In this document: one piece after another, positions 1-5,399 of the stretch | Position numbering within the stretch: the first letter of the stretch is position 1 | Layout: each line of letters starts with the position of its first letter | Origin: Synechococcus sp. CO36386bin_37 | GTDB lineage: Bacteria > Cyanobacteriota > Cyanobacteriia > PCC-6307 > Cyanobiaceae | Direction: 5' to 3' | Length of the DNA stretch: 10,527 bases | Assembly: GCA_011525445.1 (NCBI GenBank) | Contig: WTGE01000323.1 | Coordinates: 1-10,527 of the forward strand | The notes under the pieces: model-generated | The model's input: the letters and a program-made list of their open reading frames with translations, nothing else | Told to the model about the DNA's origin: nothing | Database searches by the model: none | Translations under genes and position numbers: made by a program

Positions 1-2
1 CT

Positions 3-170
3 CTTGTCCGAGGTCATACGCTCCAGATTGAAGGAACGAATGTCGTGCGCGTGCCGTTCGGAATTCGCCGACCACGGCGTCAACGTCCTGAACGTGCTAA
101 TCATAATGTGACTCTGGTCTTACCACTGCAACCTCAGGGTTCCCCGACTCCTCCACCTCAGGCTGCATGA
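3..170 (+). CDS. C-terminal tail of an unidentified protein (5' end outside window)
   Basis: An open frame runs from the left edge to a TGA at 168-170 and encodes 55 residues. The visible part has a short strand-like stretch (HTLQIEGTNVVRVPFG), then a very basic patch (RRPRRQRPER), then a hydrophobic stretch (VTLVLPLQ) and a proline-rich end (SPTPPPQAA). One of the other two forward frames stops within the first 30 bases and the other stops at 109-111, which supports this frame. I do not recognise the family. The basic patch followed by a proline-rich tail suggests a flexible C-terminus, but this is only inference. The gene converges on the minus-strand gene at 252-458, with a hairpin between the two. 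Confidence 0.5.
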   Translation, partial: LVRGHTLQIEGTNVVRVPFGIRRPRRQRPERANHNVTLVLPLQPQGSPTPPPQAA

Positions 171-208
171 ATTTGCATTGATGCATCCCAGATTTGTCTC
201 TAAATCCT

Positions 209-250
209 CAGTCGATCAAAGTCAGAACAGAAAGCTTTGATGAACGACTG
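209..250 (-). terminator. Hairpin between convergent genes, possible terminator
   Basis: CAGTCG (209-214) pairs with CGACTG (245-250), and the adjoining ATCAAAG (215-221) pairs with CTTTGAT (235-241). This gives a 13-bp stem with a 3-nt bulge (242-244) and a 13-nt loop. On the minus strand it begins immediately after the TGA (254-252) of the small hypothetical gene. It could also serve the plus-strand gene ending at 170. Neither side is followed by a T-tract, so it is not a classic intrinsic terminator. It may act as an RNA 3' end stabiliser or a U-tract-less terminator. Confidence 0.4.
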
Positions 251-251
251 T

Positions 252-458
252 TCAAGCCGCTTTGTGAATCCAGGAGTCGTCTTCCAGCTTCACGTCGACT
301 AACGATTTTGCATCTGCAAGAGAACACACGGAAGTCCTGAACGGGAGAAGTTTCATGGGACTCCGCTCAGGACGAATCAACCAGCTTTGATTGGGCTGTT
401 GTAAAAGGATGAATCCGCGATACCGCACTACAAATTGTGGCTCTCCAAGAAGTCCCAT
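252..458 (-). CDS. Small conserved-type hypothetical protein, 68 aa
   Basis: This short gene encodes 68 residues of unknown function. The sequence looks like a real compact protein: VVRYRGFILLQQPNQSWLIR suggests two beta strands with an exposed loop, followed by a proline/serine-rich segment and a final helix (SLADAKSLVDVKLEDDS). From memory of the style of the sequence, I associate such RGF...QPNQSWL...RPERSP proteins with orphan families of marine Synechococcus and Prochlorococcus; this cannot be checked here. There is no signal peptide, membrane segment or cysteine-based metal motif. No strong Shine-Dalgarno sequence precedes the ATG at 458-456. A hairpin follows the stop directly. The gene is separated from pirin by 206 bp and appears to be its own transcription unit. 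Confidence 0.65.
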   Translation of the reverse strand: MGLLGEPQFVVRYRGFILLQQPNQSWLIRPERSPMKLLPFRTSVCSLADAKSLVDVKLEDDSWIHKAA

Positions 459-567
459 CGAAGAAAGACAAGTCAGTCCAATGAATACATTTCAGTGCAA
501 AAAATCATGAGTCGGTATCAATAACTTTTTTTCTTAAGATTCTACTTCCTGATTGTCAGACATTCAC

Positions 568-605
568 CTTCTCAGGCACTTTTAAGCTTTTTGGTCGCTG
601 AGAAG
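568..605. repeat. Inverted repeat in the intergenic gap 459-664
   Basis: CTTCTCAG (568-575) and CTGAGAAG (598-605) form perfect 8-bp arms around a 22-nt AT-rich loop. It lies downstream of pirin (minus strand, stop at 665) and upstream of the small gene at 252-458, so it could be a 3' end structure for pirin. No T-tract follows on the minus strand. The rest of the gap is AT-rich (for example a T7 run near 526-532) and presumably holds the promoter of the 68-residue protein, but I could not place one. Confidence 0.3.
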
Positions 606-664
606 AGGTAAATTCACGTTCTCTATTGTTAAAATCGCTACCAATAATTTCAGCTAACGCTGTA

Positions 665-1429
665 TCAGGTCTGTTCGGGTTCTTTTTGGTTAAAAGCAAA
701 CAAAAGCAGGTCGGTCTGATCAGCGTGGCAATGGATCATCTGCAGGCCCGATTCGATGGGATTCAATCCAATTCCATCACCTTGATGAAGATTCAGGCTG
801 GAAGAGGATGTTGCATCCGACAGGGCAATCGTTCCGTTGATCATCTGTATCCAGGCTCTTGTGCATGAGAGTTGTGGCAAGGAAATGCTTTCTCCCTGCT
901 CAAGCAGGATTCGCCAGAGCTGCGTGGATTGGGCAATGGCCATGCAATCGCTTCGGTTTGGATCCAGTACGGCAGTCCACTTTCGGTTTTCCAGAACCAT
1001 GGTTTGCTGCTCATAGGAAGGAGTAAGCCCTGTCCGAAATGGTTCGATCCAGATCTGAAGCAAACGGCAGGCTTGTGTACTGGTATTGATTTCACTGTGC
1101 GTGATTCCAGTGCCAGCACTCATGCGTTGCACATCGCCTGCCTGAATCGCACCGCTGTTTCCAACAGAATCCTGATGTTTGATTTCACCCTCAATCATCA
1201 CTGTGATGATTTCCATGTCGCGATGGGAGTGCTTGCCAAACCCGCGACCCGCCGCAATCGTGTCGTCGTTGATGACACGTAAAGGGCCGTAGCCCATCCA
1301 ATTGGGATGATGATGACCGGCAAATGAAAAACTATGCCAAGAATCGAGCCAGTCATTGGAGCTGTGGAAGCGCTCTTGTGCTGGACGAAAGATCAGCGAT
1401 GGATGAATGGTGTTGGAGAGAGCAGTCAT
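665..1429 (-). CDS. Pirin family protein (cupin metalloprotein)
   Basis: This is a 254-residue bicupin of the pirin/YhhW family, a usual length. The N-terminal cupin carries the diagnostic metal-binding set: H67 and H69 in GKHSHRDMEIITVMIEG, and H111 and E113 in AGTGITHSE. A second, degenerate cupin occupies about residues 165-250. Other pirin hallmarks are the start FHSSNDWLDSWHSFSFAGHH (residues 21-40), LRVINDD and GDVQRMSAGTGI. Bacterial relatives bind Fe, Ni or Zn, and some (YhhW) have quercetin 2,3-dioxygenase activity; the physiological substrate in cyanobacteria is not known. No signal peptide is seen, so it is probably cytosolic. Its ATG overlaps the stop of the FMN reductase gene (ATGA, 4 bp). 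No convincing Shine-Dalgarno precedes it, so translation is probably coupled. The shared transcript suggests a redox or flavonoid/quinone-related job, which is inference. Confidence 0.93.
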   Translation of the reverse strand: MTALSNTIHPSLIFRPAQERFHSSNDWLDSWHSFSFAGHHHPNWMGYGPLRVINDDTIAAGRGFGKHSHRDMEIITVMIEGEIKHQDSVGNSGAIQAGDVQRMSAGTGITHSEINTSTQACRLLQIWIEPFRTGLTPSYEQQTMVLENRKWTAVLDPNRSDCMAIAQSTQLWRILLEQGESISLPQLSCTRAWIQMINGTIALSDATSSSSLNLHQGDGIGLNPIESGLQMIHCHADQTDLLLFAFNQKEPEQT

Positions 1430-1950
1430 TGGAGTGGCTGTTTTTGTCCTAGGCGATGCAATAAATCCTGAATGGTGTCGTCCTTGGCTGGTTTGGCATG
1501 ATTGCTGAGTAACTGGCGACCCACAACCTCGGCACCGAGGTGGGTGAGCTGAATTCGCAAAGAGAGGAGCAGTTCCATGCCGCCGCCACCGGAGAAGGTG
1601 GCAATTGCGATAGGTCGGCTGTTGAACAAAGCTCTGAAGTCATCGCCTTGCACGGATAACCAGGCGATCGCATTGGTGAGGCAGGGTGGTATCGAGCCGT
1701 TGTATTCCGGTGCGCAGATCACCCAGCGGGGGGCGGCCATGAGTTGGGCCTCGAGGGGCGCTATCGCTTCCGGAGTCCCTTTTGTTTGAGCCCTGGGGGT
1801 AAATAAGGGCAGGTCGATGGTTGTGAGATCGAGCAGATCGGCCGATTGGCCCATGCTTCCTGCCGTCTCAACGAACCGCCGGGCCAGCTTGAGATTTTCG
1901 CCGTTGCTTGCAGTGATCACCAGCACATTGCTGGTGTTTGTTGTGTTCAT
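1426..1950 (-). CDS. NADPH-dependent FMN reductase family protein
   Basis: This 174-residue flavodoxin-fold reductase belongs to the NADPH-dependent FMN reductase family (chromate/quinone reductase, azoreductase-like). It should bind FMN and use NAD(P)H to reduce flavin, quinone or similar acceptors in the cytosol. The N-terminal strand and phosphate loop (VLVITASNGENLKLARRF, about residues 9-26) and the flavin-binding APEYNGSIPPCLTNAIAWLS (80-99) are the family signatures. FSGGGGMELLL (119-129) matches the later conserved glycine loop. I chose the ATG at 1950 because a GGAGA lies 8 nt upstream. An in-frame ATG at 1965 would add METLG but lacks a ribosome binding site and overlaps that GGAGA. 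The gene is first in a two-gene unit with pirin. Upstream lie decayed plus-strand sequences, once a divergent regulator. Confidence 0.9.
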   Translation of the reverse strand: MNTTNTSNVLVITASNGENLKLARRFVETAGSMGQSADLLDLTTIDLPLFTPRAQTKGTPEAIAPLEAQLMAAPRWVICAPEYNGSIPPCLTNAIAWLSVQGDDFRALFNSRPIAIATFSGGGGMELLLSLRIQLTHLGAEVVGRQLLSNHAKPAKDDTIQDLLHRLGQKQPLQ

Positions 1951-1958
1951 GCCGAGGG

Positions 1959-1963
1959 TCTCC
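1959..1963 (-). promoter_or_regulatory. Ribosome binding site of the FMN reductase, decides the start
   Basis: GGAGA on the minus strand (1963 to 1959) lies 8 nt before the ATG at 1950-1948. This favours the inner start over the in-frame ATG at 1965-1963, which has no purine-rich site before it. Confidence 0.6.
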
Positions 1964-1977
1964 ATTATTCAGGCTGA

Positions 1978-2161
1978 ATTTTGGCTGATGTCTTCGATTC
2001 AGGGGCAAGGCTGCCGTTGCAGAAAAAAGGGCTACCAGTGTTGCGTCGGAGGGCTGTCGGCTGTGGGCTGGTCTCGATGGCTGCGGTGGATGGTTTGCCA
2101 TTGGATACTGAGCTGATCGCTATCGACATCACAGGAACACAGGCTCAGGTGGGGTGGTGAG
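1978..2161 (+). pseudogene. Possible remnant of an NTF2-like (SnoaL/DUF4440-type) protein
   Basis: A plus-strand frame is open from just after the TGA at 1975-1977 to the TGA at 2158-2160. It has no plausible start and contains protein-like stretches: LADVFDSGARL at 1981-2013 and LDTELIAIDITGTQAQV at 2101-2151. Their order and spacing recall an NTF2-like fold protein, with an N-terminal helix of the type LADVFxxxARL and a later beta strand of the type AIDITGxxAxV. This is recognition from memory and weak. After 2150 a shift to another frame continues with GEIQVTFRR. The stretch lies directly before the HxlR ghost on the same strand, which fits a decayed two-gene unit. It may equally be chance coding-like sequence. 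Confidence 0.3.
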
Positions 2162-2184
2162 ATCCAGGTGACCTTTCGGCGATC

Positions 2185-2190
2185 AGGAGG
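2185..2190 (+). promoter_or_regulatory. Relict ribosome binding site of the HxlR ghost gene
   Basis: AGGAGG at 2185-2190 is followed after 9 nt by ATG at 2200-2202. It is a textbook Shine-Dalgarno sequence in front of a gene that is otherwise broken. It marks the likely ancestral start. Confidence 0.5.
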
Positions 2191-2199
2191 GATTTCAGA

Positions 2200-2458
2200 A
2201 TGGTTTTTGCCCAAGCCAATGCAGGGCAGAACTGGCCTTGAAGGTGATTCAGGTGCGCTGAAACATGTTGATTCTGCGCGAATTGCGCGATGAGATTCAA
2301 CGGTTTTCAGCCCCTGCAACGTGCACTTCAAAGGATGAGTCAAAAAAGTTCTGACCTTTCAGTGGAGGAAGCTGCAGGCTGATGGTGTGGTGGCGCGAAC
2401 ATTTGATCCCGAGGTGCCGCCACGGCTGGACGACGCCATGACGGGCCTCGGTTGTTAG
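2200..2458 (+). pseudogene. HxlR-family transcriptional regulator, decayed
   Basis: The winged-helix HxlR family can be followed end to end once the frame is changed three times. From 2220, CRAELALKVI matches the family start CPVExALKVIGGKW. The tryptophan codon is then a TGA (2259-2261), followed by LILRELRDEIQRF to 2306. Dropping one C from the CCCC run (2311-2314) continues as SALQRALQRMSQK. Dropping one A from the A6 run (2342-2347) continues as VLTFQWRKLQADGVVART and then FDPEVPPRLDDAMTGLGC, with a stop at 2456-2458. Spacing between all blocks equals the family spacing. The ATG at 2200 joins the frame if one T is added to the T5 run (2204-2208). The C-terminal helix is missing. HxlR proteins are small DNA-binding redox or electrophile sensors, usually beside the gene they control. 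This one lies between the FMN reductase (divergent) and rubrerythrin (convergent). Confidence 0.8.
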
Positions 2459-2500
2459 CTGTGTGACCCGTATGGGACGATCTGATCACGCCTGGGAGCG

Positions 2501-3214
2501 TCAGGCAGATTTCAATTCCGCTTCTCGATAGGGCACGAAGCTGGCTTTGCGAACACCGCAGATGGGGCAGGACCAATCATCTGGAATCGCTTCAAAAGGT
2601 GTGCCTGGTTCTATTCCCGAGTCGGGATCGCCCTCTGCTGGGTCGTAAATCATCGAGCAAACCTTGCAGATCCATTTGCCGGCCACCGGCTCATCGGCTT
2701 GCCCTGCTTGGCCCTTGCCTTGCAGTGCTTCAAGGGCAACACCATACGACTCGGCATGGTGCTGCTCGATGGGCGTGAGCAGTCCAAAGTTCTTGGCAGC
2801 TGTTTTGAAGATGCCCGCGTGCTCCTGGGACTCCTTGGTTTGTTCACTGAACTCAGACACCGCGCTGCTGTCGCAGTCGTGTCGAGCCTGAGCGGTGAAC
2901 TCCGGATACATCGTGGTGTATTCGTAGGTTTCTCCCTCGATGGCCAGCTCGAGGCACCGAGTCAGCATGGTTTCTTTCTCCTCAGGGCTGAGAGTGTTGG
3001 AGTCGCGAATCACGAGCTCGGGATGCAGCAGGCGGAAGTGGGCAAATGCATGCTCTGTCTCTTGCGCTGCGGTGTCGCGAAACAGTTTGGCGAGATCGGA
3101 GCGGCCGAGTTTCTTCGCTACATCAGCAAAGAACAAGTATTTGCGGTTGGCCATGCTTTCTCCGCCAAAGGCGGCTTCGAGATTGGCCTGGGTGGAAGGT
3201 TTTGACAGATCCAT
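2501..3214 (-). CDS. rbr: Rubrerythrin
   Basis: This 237-residue rubrerythrin reduces hydrogen peroxide using a diiron centre and a rubredoxin domain, in the cytosol. The N-terminal ferritin-like domain spans about residues 10-165. Likely iron ligands include E19 in [16 protein letters not shown]52 and H55 in [13 protein letters not shown]94 and E97 in [10 protein letters not shown], and the ESQEH segment near 128-132. The C-terminal rubredoxin domain (about 178-230) has both iron knots, C183-x-x-C186 ([17 protein letters not shown]) and C216-x-x-C219 (DWSCPICG). The ATG at 3214 gives the usual N-terminus; the ribosome binding site is weak. It has its own promoter, with a -10-like TAGAAT and a large palindrome covering the upstream promoter region, so it is probably tightly regulated. 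The gene converges on the HxlR ghost. Electrons could come from NAD(P)H through a flavoprotein, but the partner is not shown. Confidence 0.95.
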   Translation of the reverse strand: MDLSKPSTQANLEAAFGGESMANRKYLFFADVAKKLGRSDLAKLFRDTAAQETEHAFAHFRLLHPELVIRDSNTLSPEEKETMLTRCLELAIEGETYEYTTMYPEFTAQARHDCDSSAVSEFSEQTKESQEHAGIFKTAAKNFGLLTPIEQHHAESYGVALEALQGKGQAGQADEPVAGKWICKVCSMIYDPAEGDPDSGIEPGTPFEAIPDDWSCPICGVRKASFVPYREAELKSA

Positions 3215-3236
3215 GGGATTACTCGTCGATAGACGA

Positions 3237-3242
3237 ATTCTA
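3237..3242 (-). promoter_or_regulatory. Putative -10 element of the rubrerythrin promoter
   Basis: TAGAAT on the minus strand (3242 to 3237) matches the TATAAT consensus at 5 of 6 positions and lies 22 nt upstream of the rubrerythrin ATG. No good -35 is visible at 17 bp (TCATAC at 3265 to 3260), so the promoter may be weak or activator-dependent. A small TCGTC-GATA-GACGA inverted repeat (3223-3236) lies just downstream, around the expected transcription start. Confidence 0.4.
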
Positions 3243-3273
3243 GTCCTAACTCATAGTGAGTATGAGTTAGGAC
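3243..3273 (-). promoter_or_regulatory. 31-bp perfect palindrome, likely operator of rubrerythrin
   Basis: GTCCTAACTCATA (3243-3255) and TATGAGTTAGGAC (3261-3273) are exact reverse complements of 13 bases around a 5-nt centre (GTGAG). The centre creates a second nested palindrome, ACTCA-TAG-TGAGT (3249-3261). The element thus holds one ACTCA and two TGAGT half-sites, the latter 6 bp apart. It abuts the putative -10 and covers where RNA polymerase would contact the -35, the usual place for a repressor. It could also be the 3' end of the flv1 transcript, which stops at 3302, but no T-tract follows on the minus strand. Confidence 0.6.
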
Positions 3274-3301
3274 GCGCGGTTGAGCCTGTTCGGCCTGTTT
3301 T

Positions 3302-5113
3302 TTAGTAGTTGGCCCCGCTTCGACGTTGATGCACCGCGGTTTCGCCTGCGGCATCGAGGACGCTTCCGTGGGAGACCTCGGCATAAACCAACCAGTGATC
3401 TCCGCATTCCATCCGTTGTTTCACAGTCGCTTCCATCCAGGCCAGAGCGTCAGGAAGGAGCGGTTGCTCCCCTGGGCTGGCCTGGAGTTCCAGTCCAGCG
3501 AAGCGATCGGCGCCCGGTTCAAACGGTTGGAGAAATTGCTTCATGGGCCCGCTCTCCCGGCCCTCCGCCAGCACATTGAGGGCGAAACAGTCGCCAATAT
3601 GCAGTAAGGCCTCAACGGCACGATCTTTGGCGACAGCCACGGTGAAACCTGGTGGGGTGAAACTGGCCTGGGTGACCCAACTGGCAATCATGGCGCCGGA
3701 GAGTTCCCCCTTTCGTGCCGTCAAGACACATAACGAGCCAACAACCCTGCCAAGGGCTAAGACGGCAGGGTCACTACGACTTTCACTGAGGCCACCCCCG
3801 CTGCGTCGCTGCTGTTTGCGTTGTTCTCGATGCAACTCGCGACCGAATCGGGTGCCGGTTTCTTCGAGGGTTCGAATCATCGCTGCATCGGGACTGAACT
3901 TCACCCGGATGGGTTCGAAAGCAAATCGGAACCCGCCATCGCGGAGCTTGGTTTCAAGTAGGTCGATGGCTTCACCACTCCATCCGAAGCTGCCAAACAC
4001 ACCGACCGGTTTACTGCGGTCTCCTTCGGCAAGCAGCGTCCCCAAGGCGGAGACGATCGGCGTGGGGGCATGGCCGCCGAGAGTGGGTGAGCCGATCAGG
4101 ATGCCGTCTGCTTGTTTGATCGTGTTGATCAGCTCGTTGGGAGGGGTGAATTCACAGTTGAGACTGGTAATGCGAATCCCAGTGCGACCTACTCCCTGCG
4201 CTAAAGCATCAGCAATGGCAGCGGTGTTTCCGTAAGCGCTGGCAAAGAGCAGCGCAACAGACAAGCTGGATTGCTGCTGGCTTTCCCCCCAGCGTCTGTA
4301 GTCATTGAACAAACTGCGCCAGCTGGTGTCGATGGCTGGACCGTGGCCCGGTGCCACTGTTGTGATGTCCAGCTCTTCAAGGCGCTCGACAAGGGAGTCC
4401 ACCTGGCTCGCCATCGGTGCCATGAGGCAGTCATAAAAGTGACGTCGCTCTTCTTCCGTCGCACTGCGTCCCGTTTCAGCCCAGTCGTGGGTGCAGATGT
4501 GTGCTGAAAACAGCTTGCCGCTCATCAGAAGTCCCAGGGACTCTTCAAACGCCAGCAGACCTCCAGGCCATCTGGGGGTCGGGGCAGGAACGAGTTGAAG
4601 TTGATGATCATGGCTGAGGCGCAAGGTTTGCTCGTGGCGCACCACCTGGATGGGTGGTAGTTCAGGGATGGAAGGCTGTTCACTTTCTTGTCCTGCAGGT
4701 AAGGGCTTGCGTTGTGACCAGAGCTCTTTCAGGAGTTTGGCTCCGGCATTCGAAGCAATCAGTTCCAGCCTGGGATACAGCTTTGCCAGTTCACGGAGCA
4801 GGGCAACCCTGTTGGGATTGACATGACCAACCACGACCCGCAGGGATTGGGTCTGTTTGGGAAGAAGGTCTGCAAGGGCTGGCAGAAAGGACTCGTGGTA
4901 AGCCTTTCCTGGAGGGTGCACCAGCAGGGCGTCTTGTTGCTTTCCTTCGCTGTCTAGTCCTGGATCGAAGAGAAAACTATTGGCTGTGCTTCCTCTCTCA
5001 AGAGCGTATTCCAATTCGAATCGAAGTCTTTGCGGACTGAGCCCTCTCAGGCAGTTCAATCCTTCCTCTATGGGCAGATTAATGACTTCTCTAAGAGTTC
5101 TGTTGCCCCCCAT
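3302..5113 (-). CDS. flv1: Flavodiiron protein Flv1 (noncanonical ligand type)
   Basis: This 603-residue diflavin flavodiiron protein of the cyanobacterial class has a metallo-beta-lactamase-like domain (about 30-270), an FMN flavodoxin domain (about 285-430, ALLFASAYGNTAAIADALAQ) and a flavin reductase domain (about 449-603, LGRVVGSLCVLTA, SWVTQASFTPPGFTVAVAKD). Compared with the Flv3 encoded at 6852-8627, the HxExDH iron motif reads H97-V-N99-P-N101-R102. The later ligands are R181 (for His) and K200 (for Asp), and only H97 and H257 remain. That pattern identifies Flv1. It works in a heteromeric unit with Flv3, passing electrons from photosystem I to O2 without releasing superoxide. The 286-bp upstream gap (5114-5399) must hold its promoter, though I could not place one with confidence. 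The rubrerythrin gene follows after 87 bp. Confidence 0.93.
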   Translation of the reverse strand: MGGNRTLREVINLPIEEGLNCLRGLSPQRLRFELEYALERGSTANSFLFDPGLDSEGKQQDALLVHPPGKAYHESFLPALADLLPKQTQSLRVVVGHVNPNRVALLRELAKLYPRLELIASNAGAKLLKELWSQRKPLPAGQESEQPSIPELPPIQVVRHEQTLRLSHDHQLQLVPAPTPRWPGGLLAFEESLGLLMSGKLFSAHICTHDWAETGRSATEEERRHFYDCLMAPMASQVDSLVERLEELDITTVAPGHGPAIDTSWRSLFNDYRRWGESQQQSSLSVALLFASAYGNTAAIADALAQGVGRTGIRITSLNCEFTPPNELINTIKQADGILIGSPTLGGHAPTPIVSALGTLLAEGDRSKPVGVFGSFGWSGEAIDLLETKLRDGGFRFAFEPIRVKFSPDAAMIRTLEETGTRFGRELHREQRKQQRRSGGGLSESRSDPAVLALGRVVGSLCVLTARKGELSGAMIASWVTQASFTPPGFTVAVAKDRAVEALLHIGDCFALNVLAEGRESGPMKQFLQPFEPGADRFAGLELQASPGEQPLLPDALAWMEATVKQRMECGDHWLVYAEVSHGSVLDAAGETAVHQRRSGANY

Positions 5114-5399
5114 TTGTGTTAGCCAAGACTTGGTTCAATCCTATGCGATGCTCCCGGCAAAGAGATTGAATACAATGCCAAAAAAGATTGTTTTACTCTT
5201 TTCTTTCATTGTTTTGATAGATCACAATAGATTCAGGGTGATTTGGCATTTATTTGCAGAGTGGGATTGTTGCTTGAGTGCGCTTTTTGATGGTGAAGCA
5301 ATACTTGATGGGATTAATCTTGCGATCAAAAATCGGAACGATTCATGGTTGCTGTGCAACAGGAATAGGGTCGCCTGGGGCAATCATTATTGTGAAAGA

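Noticed and set aside
2032..2576. Minus-strand frames 2032-2343 and 2340-2576 as small genes filling the gap
   Set aside because: They are antisense to the HxlR remnant and overlap the rubrerythrin end. Their composition is not protein-like, whereas the plus strand gives clear family blocks.
3223..3236. Small TCGTC-GATA-GACGA inverted repeat near the rubrerythrin transcription start as a separate operator
   Set aside because: The arms are only 5 bp and can occur by chance. It is mentioned with the promoter only.
3543..4235. Plus-strand open frame of 230 codons
   Set aside because: It is antisense to flv1. It is rich in serine, arginine and proline, as expected from reading a GC-rich gene in the wrong strand.
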